The notes: generated from the letters alone by a model not told the origin. A stretch of DNA of 64,000 nucleotides from Nocardioides pelophilus (GCF_014180685.1 NZ_JACEHF010000002.1:1-64000); one strand, 5' to 3'; shown: positions 34,158 through 42,614, numbered from the stretch's first letter. Numbers and translations are program-made.

Positions 34158-35528
34158 GTGGTGGATCGGTCGCGCGTCGACATCGTGTGGCCTGCGCCCA
34201 CCGGCGAACCGAGCCCGAGACATCTCTTCATTCACGACGAACTGCGCTACGCGAAGCGGTCGAACCAGATCGAAGTGGTGCACGACGGCTTCCTGAACTA
34301 TCACTGGCTTCTCAGCCCTGCGGAACTCGGGCGCCCCATGGTCATGCTCGAGGCAGGCATCAACGCTCCCTCCGAGGTCGTTGGCCCCGACGGCCCCAGG
34401 CGCGCACTGATCGCCATCCGGTCGAGTCCGTGGAAGGCGGGCCACGAGAGCAATCCTTGGCATGACGAGTTCGACCTCGATCATGGTCACGTTCGCTACT
34501 TCGGAGACCACAAGCCGGGGACGGTCGGTCTGCCCGGCGCGACCAAAGGCAATCGCCTACTTCTAGAAGCGGCTCGATTGCATGCCGGGACGACGCTCGA
34601 CGAGCGACTGCTAGCCCCACCTTTGCTCTTGTTCCGCAGCCTGACCATCTACCGTGACGGTCGGGCCATCGTGAAAGGGCATGTCGAGTTCTGCGGCGCG
34701 GCAATCATCGAGCGCCTCGAGCATGTCGTCCAACGAGACCCGGAGTCGGGCCGCAGTTTTCCGAACCTGTCCCTCGACCTGGCTGTCGTGTCCGGGGGAG
34801 CGGTCGACGGAATCGATCTTCGGTGGATTGATGATCGCCGGGACTCCAGCCTGACGGCCGAGGAGGCACTTCGCCACGCCCCTGAATCGTGGGTGCGCTG
34901 GGTGAAGCAGGGGCGGATCGCGATTCCAGGCGTGCGGCGGCGAGTGCTGGCCAGCACCGTTCGCACTAGCAGGGAGCAGCAGCCCGCGCCCGGGAGCCCG
35001 GATGCAGACGTCCTGCGCGAGCTGTACGAGTTCTACGACGGACGGAAGCATTCGTTCGAGCTCCTGGCGGCCAGGGTAGCTGCGGACGTGCTTCGCGAGT
35101 CGGGTGCTCGGTACAAGGAAGGGTGGCTGTCCAGATCGTCTGGCGACGGGGGAGTCGACTTCATCGGTCGCATCGACATGGGCTCGGTAGCGGCCAGCAC
35201 GCCGGTCGTCGTGCTCGGCCAGGCCAAATGCATCCTCCCGTCGTCAGCCGTCTCGCCCGAGCAGGTCGCACGCGTCGTCGCCCGGCTTCGCCGCGGCTGG
35301 ATCGGGGTCTACGTGACCACCGGTTCCTTCTCCCGACAGGCGCAGATCGAGATCATCGACGACCAGTATCCGGTAGTCCTGATCTCTGGAGGCACGCTCG
35401 CAGCTAGCGTGCGCAAGATGGCCCAGGCGAACTTCGGCGGGGACCTGAGAGCCTTGCTTCAGTCGACGATCGACGGCTACGGCGGGGCAGTCACGCACCG
35501 TCGCCCCGAAGAGGTCCTCTCGATCTGA
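34158..35528 (+). CDS. AspBHI-like modification-dependent restriction endonuclease (type IV)
   Basis: 456 residues from GTG 34158 with GAGAGGAA ahead. The N-terminal about 280 residues (SSPWKAGHESNPWHDEFDLD followed by HGHVRYFGDHKPG) fit the SRA-like 5-methylcytosine reading domain of the AspBHI group. The C-terminal Mrr-like nuclease (residues about 300-430) has GDGGVDFIGRIDMGS and VVLGQAKC, giving D334 and Q355-x-K357 of a PD-(D/E)xK site, then GWIGVYVTTGSFSRQAQIEI. Such enzymes cut DNA carrying 5mC or 5hmC in preferred contexts. Its location beside two C5 methyltransferases is notable. The substrate is inferred from the family. Confidence 0.75.
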   Translation: MVDRSRVDIVWPAPTGEPSPRHLFIHDELRYAKRSNQIEVVHDGFLNYHWLLSPAELGRPMVMLEAGINAPSEVVGPDGPRRALIAIRSSPWKAGHESNPWHDEFDLDHGHVRYFGDHKPGTVGLPGATKGNRLLLEAARLHAGTTLDERLLAPPLLLFRSLTIYRDGRAIVKGHVEFCGAAIIERLEHVVQRDPESGRSFPNLSLDLAVVSGGAVDGIDLRWIDDRRDSSLTAEEALRHAPESWVRWVKQGRIAIPGVRRRVLASTVRTSREQQPAPGSPDADVLRELYEFYDGRKHSFELLAARVAADVLRESGARYKEGWLSRSSGDGGVDFIGRIDMGSVAASTPVVVLGQAKCILPSSAVSPEQVARVVARLRRGWIGVYVTTGSFSRQAQIEIIDDQYPVVLISGGTLAASVRKMAQANFGGDLRALLQSTIDGYGGAVTHRRPEEVLSI

Positions 35529-35644
35529 GCACGCCTCGGCGAAGCAACGCCCCAGGAACTCGCCATGGCCGGGAACCACTTCCCGCCCTCCACAGGTACG
35601 GCGTTGTCGTCCCGCTCGTCCAATTCAGAGCGGAAGATGTACCC

Positions 35645-35980
35645 ATGGAATCCGTTGGCTATGAGATCGGGGTCTTCCGCGCTCGTGTGACACGAGACGG
35701 TGAGGCGCTAGCGCGCGATGGGCACCCGTACTTCTCGATGAATCGCTTGGTCGAACGACACCGCCCTGAAGGGGAGCGGGCACTGTTCGAGATCCAGTTT
35801 GCCGACGGCGTATGGATGCTCGTTCGCGAGGACGATCTGGTCGCCGGGACCATCGGACCGGTCGAGTTGGCGCGTCGCTCATGGGGTGCACTGGGTACGC
35901 ACAAGGATGAGAAACGGCGCCTGACACTGGAAGACGTTGAAAGACGTTTTCGCAGGTCAGACGCCGTTTCAGGCATCTAG
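35645..35980 (+). CDS. Hypothetical protein at the right end of element 1
   Basis: 111 residues from ATG 35645 (MESVGYEIGVFRARVTRDGE), preceded by GGAAGATG. It is soluble, charged and has no motif I recognise; a central stretch reads ALFEIQFADGVWMLVREDDL. Its 3' third contains the 23-base direct repeat (35877-35899) and an integrase arm-type site (35946-35960). Its reading frame may therefore be shaped by recombination-site sequence, and the C-terminal residues should be taken with caution. Confidence 0.45.
   Translation: MESVGYEIGVFRARVTRDGEALARDGHPYFSMNRLVERHRPEGERALFEIQFADGVWMLVREDDLVAGTIGPVELARRSWGALGTHKDEKRRLTLEDVERRFRRSDAVSGI
35877..35899. repeat. 23-base direct repeat, right copy
   Basis: Matches 14693-14715 at 22 of 23 positions, same orientation. 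It sits 107 bases inside the right attachment core. Confidence 0.6.
35946..35960. repeat. Integrase arm-type site, right side, distal
   Basis: GTTTTCGCAGGTCAG, the exact reverse complement of 14665-14679. Confidence 0.6.
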
Positions 35981-35981
35981 C

Positions 35982-35991
35982 CGCAGGTCAG
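35982..35991. repeat. Integrase arm-type site, right side, proximal
   Basis: CGCAGGTCAG, the same orientation as the distal arm at 35946-35960, 15 bases before the core at 36007. Confidence 0.5.
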
Positions 35992-36006
35992 CGAGACCCC
36001 GGAATT

Positions 36007-36018
36007 AGATGTCGTAGT
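36007..36018. repeat. Attachment core shared by elements 1 and 2
   Basis: AGATGTCGTAGT, identical to 14635-14646. It is followed 30 bases later by CTGACCTGC (36037-36045), the arm site of element 2. The single core between two elements is what a tandem insertion would leave. Confidence 0.7.
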
Positions 36019-36186
36019 TCTGACGCCGGGTGGCCCCTGACCTGCTCAAACGCTCGATTTCAGGGCTCGTGGGCCGCGCCGTGGCCGCACGTCACCGAGT
36101 CGCGACACGCGCCGGCGACGGCAGTTCGATCCCAGTTTGACCCTTTCACGGCTCTGGCCACGGTCATGAAGCCAAACCCCGCGTGC

Positions 36187-37425
36187 TCAGACATCATCGT
36201 CGTCGCCCTCGTCTGGCTCATCGTCCTCCGTGAGGCCTTCGTCTGGTTCTGCGTTGTCTGCGTCGTCTGGGTCGGGCTCCGGCGTCTGGTGCCCGAACAC
36301 GGCGTCGACGGCGCGCTTGGTGCGCTCGGCACTGTCCTCGACGAGGTGGGTGTAGGTGCGCAGGGTGAAGCCTGGGTCGGCGTGACCGAGGTATTCACTC
36401 AGGGCCTTGATCGACTCACCTTCATGGAGCGCTGTGCTGGCGTAGAAATGCCGGAGAGCGTGGCTGCCGTTCTCGCGTGTCATGGGCACCCCCGCTCGCT
36501 TCAGCGCCGGCTTCCAGATGAACGTGTTGATGTAGTTCCGGCCCAGCGCCTTCTTCTCGCGGCTGTACAGGAGTAACGAGAAGGTCGTGGGCTTCCCATC
36601 CGTCCTGTCCCACGGGAGCGTTACCTCGATAGGTGGGTAGGCGGTCATGTGCGCGTTGATCGCCTCCAGGACCGCGTCGGGCAGCGGAATGTCTCGGACC
36701 TTCCGTCCCTTCGGCAGGCCGAACATCTGCTTGTTGCCGACCAGCTTGACCTGGCGCCGAACGTGCACCTCACCACGGTCGATGTCGATGTCCTCGGGGG
36801 AGAGTCCGAAGATCTCGCCCTGCCGCATGCCGAGTCCGGCACCGAGCCAGACCATGAGTTGGTAGCGCGGCGGCAACTCGTCGCGGACGGCGAGCACTCG
36901 ATCCCGGGTCCAGGGCACGACCTTGTGGTGCCCGCGCTTCGGGCGGCGGACGGACCGCGCTCGACACGGGTTCGCGACGATCAGGGCGTCGTCGACCGCC
37001 GCCGTGAAGACCGTCGACACGTTCGCGAAGATGATCAGTCGATAGGACGGCGCGAGATCCGTGAGCGTGCGAAGCCAGCCCTGGATCGTCGATGGCTGGA
37101 TGTCGTTCAGATTCCGTTTCCCGAGCACCGGAAACGCGTGCAGGCGGAACCTGAGCTCGACGGCGACGTGGGTGCCTTCATCGAAGGTTTGGGCCGCGAG
37201 CCACTTCCGGGCGTAGGTCTCGAAGAGGATCTTGCCCGCGTCAGGGTCGACGTACTGACCGCGCACGAGATCGGCTGAAATCGTGGCCGCGAAGCGGTCT
37301 GCGTCGACCTTGCGTTTGAAGCTCTTGTTGCGCTCCTTGCCGTCCGGACCGCGCCAGCGGACGCGGTAGGACCTCAGGACCTGGCCGTTTTTCCCGCGGC
37401 GCTCGCGCCGTTCAACGTGGGCCAT
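36187..37425 (-). CDS. Tyrosine integrase of element 2 (intact)
   Basis: 412 residues from ATG 37425 (MAHVERRERRGKNGQVLRSY), overlapping the excisionase end by 14 bases. The N-terminal arm-binding domain is followed by a SAM-like core-binding domain (IQPSTIQGWLRTLTDLAPSY). The catalytic domain has MRQGEIFGL (Arg), GSHALRHFYAS (H-x-x-R), GHADPGFTLRTYTHL (His and Tyr). The C-terminus is an unusual acidic tail (about 40 residues, EPDPDDADNAEPDEGLTEDD onward). It is a close paralogue of the broken integrase of element 1 and could act on both attachment sites. Confidence 0.92.
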   Translation of the reverse strand: MAHVERRERRGKNGQVLRSYRVRWRGPDGKERNKSFKRKVDADRFAATISADLVRGQYVDPDAGKILFETYARKWLAAQTFDEGTHVAVELRFRLHAFPVLGKRNLNDIQPSTIQGWLRTLTDLAPSYRLIIFANVSTVFTAAVDDALIVANPCRARSVRRPKRGHHKVVPWTRDRVLAVRDELPPRYQLMVWLGAGLGMRQGEIFGLSPEDIDIDRGEVHVRRQVKLVGNKQMFGLPKGRKVRDIPLPDAVLEAINAHMTAYPPIEVTLPWDRTDGKPTTFSLLLYSREKKALGRNYINTFIWKPALKRAGVPMTRENGSHALRHFYASTALHEGESIKALSEYLGHADPGFTLRTYTHLVEDSAERTKRAVDAVFGHQTPEPDPDDADNAEPDEGLTEDDEPDEGDDDDV

Positions 37426-37651
37426 GGCGATCCGCCAGATGTTCGTCCAGCCATGCGCGCACAGCGGCCGGCTCGTACCGGAGGTGCCGGCCGACGCGAT
37501 AGGCCTCAGGGCCGGCGCCCTTGTGTCGCCACTGGTAGAGGGTCGCCACCGGAATGCCGAGGAACTCGGCAACCTCGTCCACCGAGAGCAGACTCTCCAT
37601 CTTCTGCCTTTGCCGGGGAACGGACGCCTTCGCGCTAGAAACCTGGGACAT
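37412..37651 (-). CDS. Excisionase / AlpA-like helix-turn-helix protein (element 2)
   Basis: 79 residues; MSQVSSAKASVPRQRQKMES precedes the winged helix LLSVDEVAEFLGIPVATLYQ and WRHKGAGPEAYRVGRHLRYE. It is nearly the same as the element 1 copy. It overlaps both the integrase start and the end of the next upstream gene, forming a compact minus-strand unit. Confidence 0.88.
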   Translation of the reverse strand: MSQVSSAKASVPRQRQKMESLLSVDEVAEFLGIPVATLYQWRHKGAGPEAYRVGRHLRYEPAAVRAWLDEHLADRHGPR

Positions 37652-38945
37652 CGGGCTGCGCTCCCTTCTCGAGCGGACGGTGAATCAGGGCGGCATGGAG
37701 ATCGATCCGGCTCGCGCCTGGCGAAGCCGCGACGGGCTTTGCCGGCGGCCGCAGGTGCTCACGCGCGGTTCTGATGACCTCGAGGTCGGCCGCACGGGCG
37801 ACTGGCACGAAGCGCTCGCGAACGGGGTGGACCAGCCGTCCCTCGCCGCTCACCAGCCGCGGGACAGTCACGCGCTGGACGAATGCCCCGCGCTCGACAC
37901 CGGCTTCGAGGACATCGCTGATGCGCTCGTCGATGCGGCGGAAGAGTGTCTGGAAACCACCGAGCATCCGCGGCTCGATCACGGTGTCGGCTGGCAACGC
38001 CTTCATTCGGCTGACCGCGTTCGCTGCCTCTGTCGTGGCGCCGGCCCCATTGCCGAGTCGTCCTCCGACGTTGCGGAGCTCGCGCTGCATCCGCGTGTAC
38101 GTCGCGGTGCGGGCTCGCCATTGCTCGGCCAGCTCGGGATCGACGCGTTCGGCGTACGGAACTAGTTGCGAGCTGAGGAGGCGCTGGGAGTCGACGATCA
38201 GACGCAGGTTCATGGCGTTCGGGAACGACTTCAGTCGGACCAGGAGGTTGTGCTCGGCCTGGAGCACTCCGAGGATCCCCGGCTTGGCCGGTCCGCGGAT
38301 CGGCTTGGTCCGCGGGCGCCATCCGGTTTGGTCGACGCTGTAGTCGGGCTGCCCGAGACTGACGGCGAGCGCCGTAGCGAGTGCGGCCCACCCGAGGCGA
38401 TCGCAGCCAGGGAGCGACTCCCAGTCAGGTGTGTTCCGATAGCGACGATCAAGCACGACCAGTGCTTGGCTGATCGCCGCGACGTCGCCTGCGATGGTTC
38501 GGGCCTGGGCTGCCGTGAGGTGGACCGCCAGGTCGGGCGCGGTGTCGTGCTCCGCGAGTGCCGCGGCCCGGGCCGCCAAGCGCCAGTGTTCGACGACGTC
38601 GTTCGAGCTTGGCGTCGCGAGCTCAGTACTGGACGCGGCGGGCGCAGTTGCCTGGTCGCGAGCGAGTTCGAGGGCCCGCGCCAGCTCGCTGATTGCCGCG
38701 CCGTGCTCGGTCGTCGCGCGGAACGGGTCCGCCGGCTTCGGCGGGATGTTCGGGAACGTGAGCGGCTGTGCCACACGGATGGCTTGCGCGCACCAGACGA
38801 TGAGCGCGTGCCTGAAGCGAAGGATCTGCTGCCCGACCTCAGTCCGCTCGGCGGGCGAGTCAGCGGGGAGGCGGTGCATTACCCGGTGCTGGCGCAGGAG
38901 CGCAGCCAACTCCGTGCGCATTTGGGCACCGTTCTCGCCATACAT
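37635..38945 (-). CDS. Element backbone protein, unknown function
   Basis: 436 residues, ATG 38945, overlapping the upstream stop. It is helical and soluble, with no membrane segment. The N-terminal part reads LAALLRQHRVMHRLPADSPA. The C-terminal 92 residues are the part preserved as a remnant in element 1 (16060-16339). It ends in a conserved DLHAALIHRP segment overlapping the excisionase start. I do not recognise a named domain. Its constant place beside xis suggests a role in element maintenance or control. Confidence 0.75.
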   Translation of the reverse strand: MYGENGAQMRTELAALLRQHRVMHRLPADSPAERTEVGQQILRFRHALIVWCAQAIRVAQPLTFPNIPPKPADPFRATTEHGAAISELARALELARDQATAPAASSTELATPSSNDVVEHWRLAARAAALAEHDTAPDLAVHLTAAQARTIAGDVAAISQALVVLDRRYRNTPDWESLPGCDRLGWAALATALAVSLGQPDYSVDQTGWRPRTKPIRGPAKPGILGVLQAEHNLLVRLKSFPNAMNLRLIVDSQRLLSSQLVPYAERVDPELAEQWRARTATYTRMQRELRNVGGRLGNGAGATTEAANAVSRMKALPADTVIEPRMLGGFQTLFRRIDERISDVLEAGVERGAFVQRVTVPRLVSGEGRLVHPVRERFVPVARAADLEVIRTAREHLRPPAKPVAASPGASRIDLHAALIHRPLEKGAQPDVPGF

Positions 38946-39244
38946 CAGCCGATGTCCAGATCGTGTGCGTCGACGAGCATTGCCAGGATGAGCTCGACCG
39001 ACAGGGGGTCGACGCCGTAGTTCTCGAGCTCCTCAACCGCGTTGCTCGCGACGGCGAGCAGGATGTCGCGGTCGTCCGTGAGGTCCTCGGTGTTGAGCGC
39101 CGGGCAGTCGTCGGCGTGGACGCGGTCGAGTTCCAGGAGCACCCGCTCGTAAGCGGACGACGCCTCGAGGGTCAGAGCCTGGTCGGCGAGGGCGGCGACG
39201 TACGACCTGGCTTGGGCGAGGGTCTGTGTGTGGTGGAGAAGCAT
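38945..39244 (-). CDS. Small element protein, unknown
   Basis: 99 residues, MLLHHTQTLAQARSYVAALA to the end AMLVDAHDLDIG. It is acidic and helical with no motif. Its stop overlaps the start of the 436-residue gene (TGATG), so the two are translationally coupled. Confidence 0.65.
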   Translation of the reverse strand: MLLHHTQTLAQARSYVAALADQALTLEASSAYERVLLELDRVHADDCPALNTEDLTDDRDILLAVASNAVEELENYGVDPLSVELILAMLVDAHDLDIG

Positions 39245-39360
39245 GTTCCCTCCTTCAGGGGTCGGGAATCGACCGTGCGCCGGTGATCGCTCTCAGTCGT
39301 CTTGCGGCGCGAATGCTGTGGACGAATGTGGGCGCGACTCGGCCATGGCACGTATCCGGC

Positions 39361-39897
39361 TCACCCAATGAGTTCCTGATTCGCGATTGCCTCGATCCGG
39401 CGACGACGCAGAACGTCTTCGCGGATGAACTCGACGAAGTCCTTGTTGCGGTCGCGGATCTCGATCTCGCCGCCTTCATCAGCGGGGAGATCACCGGGCC
39501 AGGTGGTCTGCCTAGTCGGGCGGTCGCGGTCGAGCCGAGTGCCGCAGATCGAGACCCAGTCCCGAAGTCGGCTGCGAGCTTCGGCGAAGTCCCGCATCCA
39601 GCTGATCGGAGCCGACGGCGATGCCGACTCGTGGTAGCAGCTGAGCCAGTGGCAGTGCAGCGCCGACAGTTCCCAGACAAGCTCGTCGTGGCGATGCCAG
39701 TACGGCGGCACGATGTTCGGCGGGAGACCGAACGTGTTCTTGAGCCACTTGACCCACTGGTCCAGGTCGTGCCACTCGATCTCGGCCTGCTCCGCGTCCA
39801 GCAGGTTCCAGTTGATCGGAACCGGCGGTCGCTCCAGGAGATCGGCCACGCTGCGGTAGCCGTCAGGGTCGTTGGGCTCGTCCGGGTACGGACTCAT
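39361..39897 (-). CDS. DUF4913-family protein
   Basis: 178 residues, ATG 39897. The sequence NWNLLDAEQAEIEWHDLDQW, then VKWLKNTFGLPPNIVPPYWH and RHDELVWELSALHCHWL, followed by FAEARSRLRDWV and CGTRLDRDRPTRQ, is the DUF4913 pattern found on actinobacterial conjugative elements and plasmids. The molecular role is not known. It lies just downstream of ssb in the same direction. Confidence 0.8.
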   Translation of the reverse strand: MSPYPDEPNDPDGYRSVADLLERPPVPINWNLLDAEQAEIEWHDLDQWVKWLKNTFGLPPNIVPPYWHRHDELVWELSALHCHWLSCYHESASPSAPISWMRDFAEARSRLRDWVSICGTRLDRDRPTRQTTWPGDLPADEGGEIEIRDRNKDFVEFIREDVLRRRRIEAIANQELIG

Positions 39898-39908
39898 GGC
39901 GAGCCCGA

Positions 39909-40322
39909 TCAGAGGCCAACGGCGGGCGGCTGGGGCACGGATGTCAGGGACCGGTCAGCAGCGTGCCGGCCGCGCTGGACGACGTAGTCAGTCTTGTTGA
40001 CGTTGTGGCCGATCTTGCGGGCGACGAACTCCTCCTTGATGACGCTGCCCTCGCGGCCGTCCACCTCGTACTCGTGGACGTAGCCGCTGGCCACGAAGGA
40101 GTCGCCCTTGCGGAAGCGGGCGTAGGTCTCGCGGGCCGTGCTCTCGAAGGCGACCATGTCGTGGAAGGTCGGGTCGAGCTTCGTGAAGCTCCCGTCGACC
40201 TCCTTGCGCCACTGCTCGATGCCGACGCGCATGCGGCAGCACTCGGCGCCGGCCTTGGTGAAGTGAAGTTCGGGTGCTGAGGCGATGAAGCCGACCAGGC
40301 TCATCTGGGTGGGGATGGACAT
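39909..40322 (-). CDS. Single-stranded DNA-binding protein
   Basis: 137 residues from ATG 40322, with a ribosome site AGGAGGC. The OB-fold begins MSIPTQMSLVGFIASAPELH and continues with RMRVGIEQW, FHDMVAFESTARETYARFRK, GDSFVASGYVHEYEVDGREG. It is shorter than chromosomal Ssb and lacks the acidic C-terminal tip, as element-borne SSBs often do. It probably coats the transferred strand or supports element replication. Confidence 0.85.
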   Translation of the reverse strand: MSIPTQMSLVGFIASAPELHFTKAGAECCRMRVGIEQWRKEVDGSFTKLDPTFHDMVAFESTARETYARFRKGDSFVASGYVHEYEVDGREGSVIKEEFVARKIGHNVNKTDYVVQRGRHAADRSLTSVPQPPAVGL

Positions 40323-40541
40323 GCTGCCTCCTGATATCGAGCGGACTCCGGTTTAGCTCCGCGTTCAGTCATCAGGTGCGTTGGCCCTCCCAGCAGATGC
40401 CTGTTCCTTGACGGGAGCAGGCGCGTCGCTCGGTTCGGCAATGTGGAGCGCAGAAGGCCCCGCAGAGTGGATCATGTGGTCCATGACCGCTCCGCTCGAA
40501 CTTCGACTCGCAGGCGGTGATCCATCGGTGGCAGTGATTTT

Positions 40542-40871
40542 GTGTTCCGCGCTTCCGCGGATTACGCCGACGACTTGACCACAACGCTTCAACGCGCGGG
40601 CTTCCATGCAGAGGTTCCGCTCTCGCATGCAGCCCACGGCCAGCAGGCGATTGAGATTCTCGTGAGCCTCGGGAAGGCAGCGGCAGGAATCGATGCCCTC
40701 GCGAAGGTTCTCGCTGCTGTTCTGGCAAGGCACGACAAGAAACGCGTTGTGCTTCCTGACGGGACCACCCTGGACGGCTACGGCGCAGCCGGCGTTAGCA
40801 AGGTTCTCAATGCGCTTCACGGCAACGGTTCCGGGTCAGCCCCGGATCCGGGTCCGTCAAGCGGGATGTGA
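40542..40871 (+). CDS. Hypothetical protein, EACC1-like C-terminal pattern
   Basis: 109 residues from GTG 40542, on the opposite strand to its neighbours and convergent with the T4CP-like gene. DYADDLTTTLQRAGFHAEVP, then ILVSLGKAAAGIDALAKVLA and ARHDKKRVVLPDGTTLDGYG resembles the effector-associated constant component 1 family, which adjoins defence or conflict effectors. An upstream frame (MTAPLELRLAGGDPS) ending at 40576 looks like a matching N-terminus, so a frameshift near 40530 is possible. Both the identity and the start are tentative. Confidence 0.45.
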   Translation: MFRASADYADDLTTTLQRAGFHAEVPLSHAAHGQQAIEILVSLGKAAAGIDALAKVLAAVLARHDKKRVVLPDGTTLDGYGAAGVSKVLNALHGNGSGSAPDPGPSSGM

Positions 40872-42614
40872 CCGCCGGGCGTCAGCACCGCCCGATCCTT
40901 GACGCATGATCCAAGGTCGGAGGTCCGCAACGAGTGGCGGAGCGCTACGCAAGAGCACGAGCCCGGTACCGAACGGGAGGGTGCGGATCCGCTCGGGCGG
41001 CATCACTGGCGCCCGTCGGGTCGACCGCTGTAGAGAGCGGGCGCCGTAGTCGCTGATCGTCACTGTGTCGGAGCGCTCGTCGCGGTCGCCGATGAGTACA
41101 GAAAGTTCCTGGAGGTCCTTGGAAGCCGACGCTCCGCCGAGGATGACTTTGACGATCGAGGCGTCCCAGATCGTGCTGGCGGCGTGGTCACCCCATTTGT
41201 TGCGCGCCTGTGAGAGCGACTGGAGGACGGGCATCGTCGTGATGCCGGTCCCGCCGCCCTCCGCCATGAGGACTGGAAGGGAGGGGAGCGGGGCGAGGTT
41301 GCCGATCTCGTCGAGCGCCAGAAGAAGCGGGGGATCAAGCCGTGCGCCGGTGGAGCCGGCCGCGAGGTGCCGGGCGACTTCGGTGAGGTCCTCAATGAAG
41401 GCCGCCACGAGTGGCCAGGAAGCGCCAGCGCCGGCGCCGGTCCCCAGTAAGTACAGCGTCCCGTTCTGCAGAAGGAAGTCGCGCGGATCGAAGGCGTCGT
41501 CTGGGTCGGGACTCACGGCGTCGAGCACAGCCGGATCGGCCAGGCACGCGAGGGCTTGGCTCACCGCCATCCAGATCGAGTCTCGGGTGCGCGGGTCGGC
41601 GTTGATCATCCCGTCGAGAGCATCCGACCAACCTGGCGCGGCTTCGGGTCGGCTGGCGAGGATGCCGACCGCATCGAGCGCAGCCGAGGGCGACAGCGAC
41701 CACTCGAAGAGTGCGCGGGTGGGTAGACGCTCGATCGCAGCCGCGTGGAGCAGGGATTGGAGTGCTGATCTCGCCTTCCCCTCCCAGAAGCCACCGGACT
41801 CGACTCCGCCGGACGACAGACCGGTCGTCGATGCGAGACCGGCAGCTCGGATCATCGCGGTTAGTGGCTGCTCGCAGCCGCGGATGGGGGACCAGCGGAC
41901 TCCGGTCCCGTCGACGATAGGGAGTCCTGCAGTGAGGTGCTGCGGGTCGAAGACCGCCACCGGTCCGCGTTTCTTACGGGCCGCAATGGTGGCGACGATG
42001 TTGTCGGGGCGGGTGGACGTCGTGACGACGGCACCGGGCGCGTCGAGGATCGCGTTGATGACGAGGTGCAGGCCCTTGCCGGACCGGGGCGGTCCGATGA
42101 CCAGGATCGAGTCCTCGACCGAGGCCCAGATCTCTCGGCCGCAGCTGCGCCCGAGCAGGTAGCCGACATCCTCCGGCCGCGGCCGGCCGATCGAGGGGCG
42201 GAGGGTCTCGCCTCTGCGTACGAGTGCTCGCTTTGACGCCACCAGGTCGATGTCGCGGCGGGTGGCGATGCCCTCGATCTTGTGAGGATCCTGCTTGGTG
42301 CGGTGGCGCAGTTGCGCGATGACGGTCCAGACGAGCCACGCAGCGATGGCGACCAGCGTCAGCATGGCTGCGACGACGAGCCAGTACGCCGCGGCGGACA
42401 GGCCGGGTGTGCCGAGCGCCGTTCCGGGGTGCCCTGGGTCAGTGAGGACACGAAGCCCGCTGGCCATACCTCCGCGGGGCCCCGGCGCACCGGCCAGGAA
42501 CGCTGCGACCTCTCCGGCGACTCCGAGGGCGAGCCCAAAGCCGAAGAGGGCGGTGAGACCCATCAGAGCAAGGTTGACGAGCTCGTCATTCGCGCTGCGA
42601 GCATTCGGATTCAT
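40857..42614 (-). CDS. T4CP-like conjugative ATPase (TraG/VirD4-type, TraM-recognition domain)
   Basis: 585 residues, ATG 42614. Two N-terminal membrane helices (LALMGLTALFGFGLALGVAG and AAYWLVVAAMLTLVAIAAWL) precede a soluble ATPase. Walker A is VIGPPRSGKGLHL and Walker B is LLLALDEIGNLAPLPSLPVL, which continues into the TraM-recognition part (MAEGGGTGITTMPVLQSLSQ). This hexameric ATPase couples the relaxosome to the transfer channel at the membrane. It overlaps the next upstream gene by four bases. Confidence 0.85.
   Translation of the reverse strand: MNPNARSANDELVNLALMGLTALFGFGLALGVAGEVAAFLAGAPGPRGGMASGLRVLTDPGHPGTALGTPGLSAAAYWLVVAAMLTLVAIAAWLVWTVIAQLRHRTKQDPHKIEGIATRRDIDLVASKRALVRRGETLRPSIGRPRPEDVGYLLGRSCGREIWASVEDSILVIGPPRSGKGLHLVINAILDAPGAVVTTSTRPDNIVATIAARKKRGPVAVFDPQHLTAGLPIVDGTGVRWSPIRGCEQPLTAMIRAAGLASTTGLSSGGVESGGFWEGKARSALQSLLHAAAIERLPTRALFEWSLSPSAALDAVGILASRPEAAPGWSDALDGMINADPRTRDSIWMAVSQALACLADPAVLDAVSPDPDDAFDPRDFLLQNGTLYLLGTGAGAGASWPLVAAFIEDLTEVARHLAAGSTGARLDPPLLLALDEIGNLAPLPSLPVLMAEGGGTGITTMPVLQSLSQARNKWGDHAASTIWDASIVKVILGGASASKDLQELSVLIGDRDERSDTVTISDYGARSLQRSTRRAPVMPPERIRTLPFGTGLVLLRSAPPLVADLRPWIMRQGSGGADARRSHPA

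Larger units (their letters stand above)
14635..36018. mobile_element. Integrated element 1 carrying a defence island
   Basis: A 12-base direct repeat (14635-14646 and 36007-36018) bounds a segment of about 21.4 kb. It begins with a tyrosine integrase and an excisionase at the left end and carries the remains of a conjugative backbone and a defence cargo. Arm-type repeats (CTGACCTGCG and its complement) lie on the inner side of both cores. The interior looks less GC-rich by eye than the flanks. Boundaries are inferred from repeats and gene content. The integrase frameshift suggests that the element cannot excise by itself. Confidence 0.75.

Noticed and set aside
33924-34511. 195-residue minus-strand frame over the start of the AspBHI-like gene
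   Set aside because: Most of it is antisense to a well-supported gene. Only its last part (from 34064) belongs to the DUF3846-like frame.
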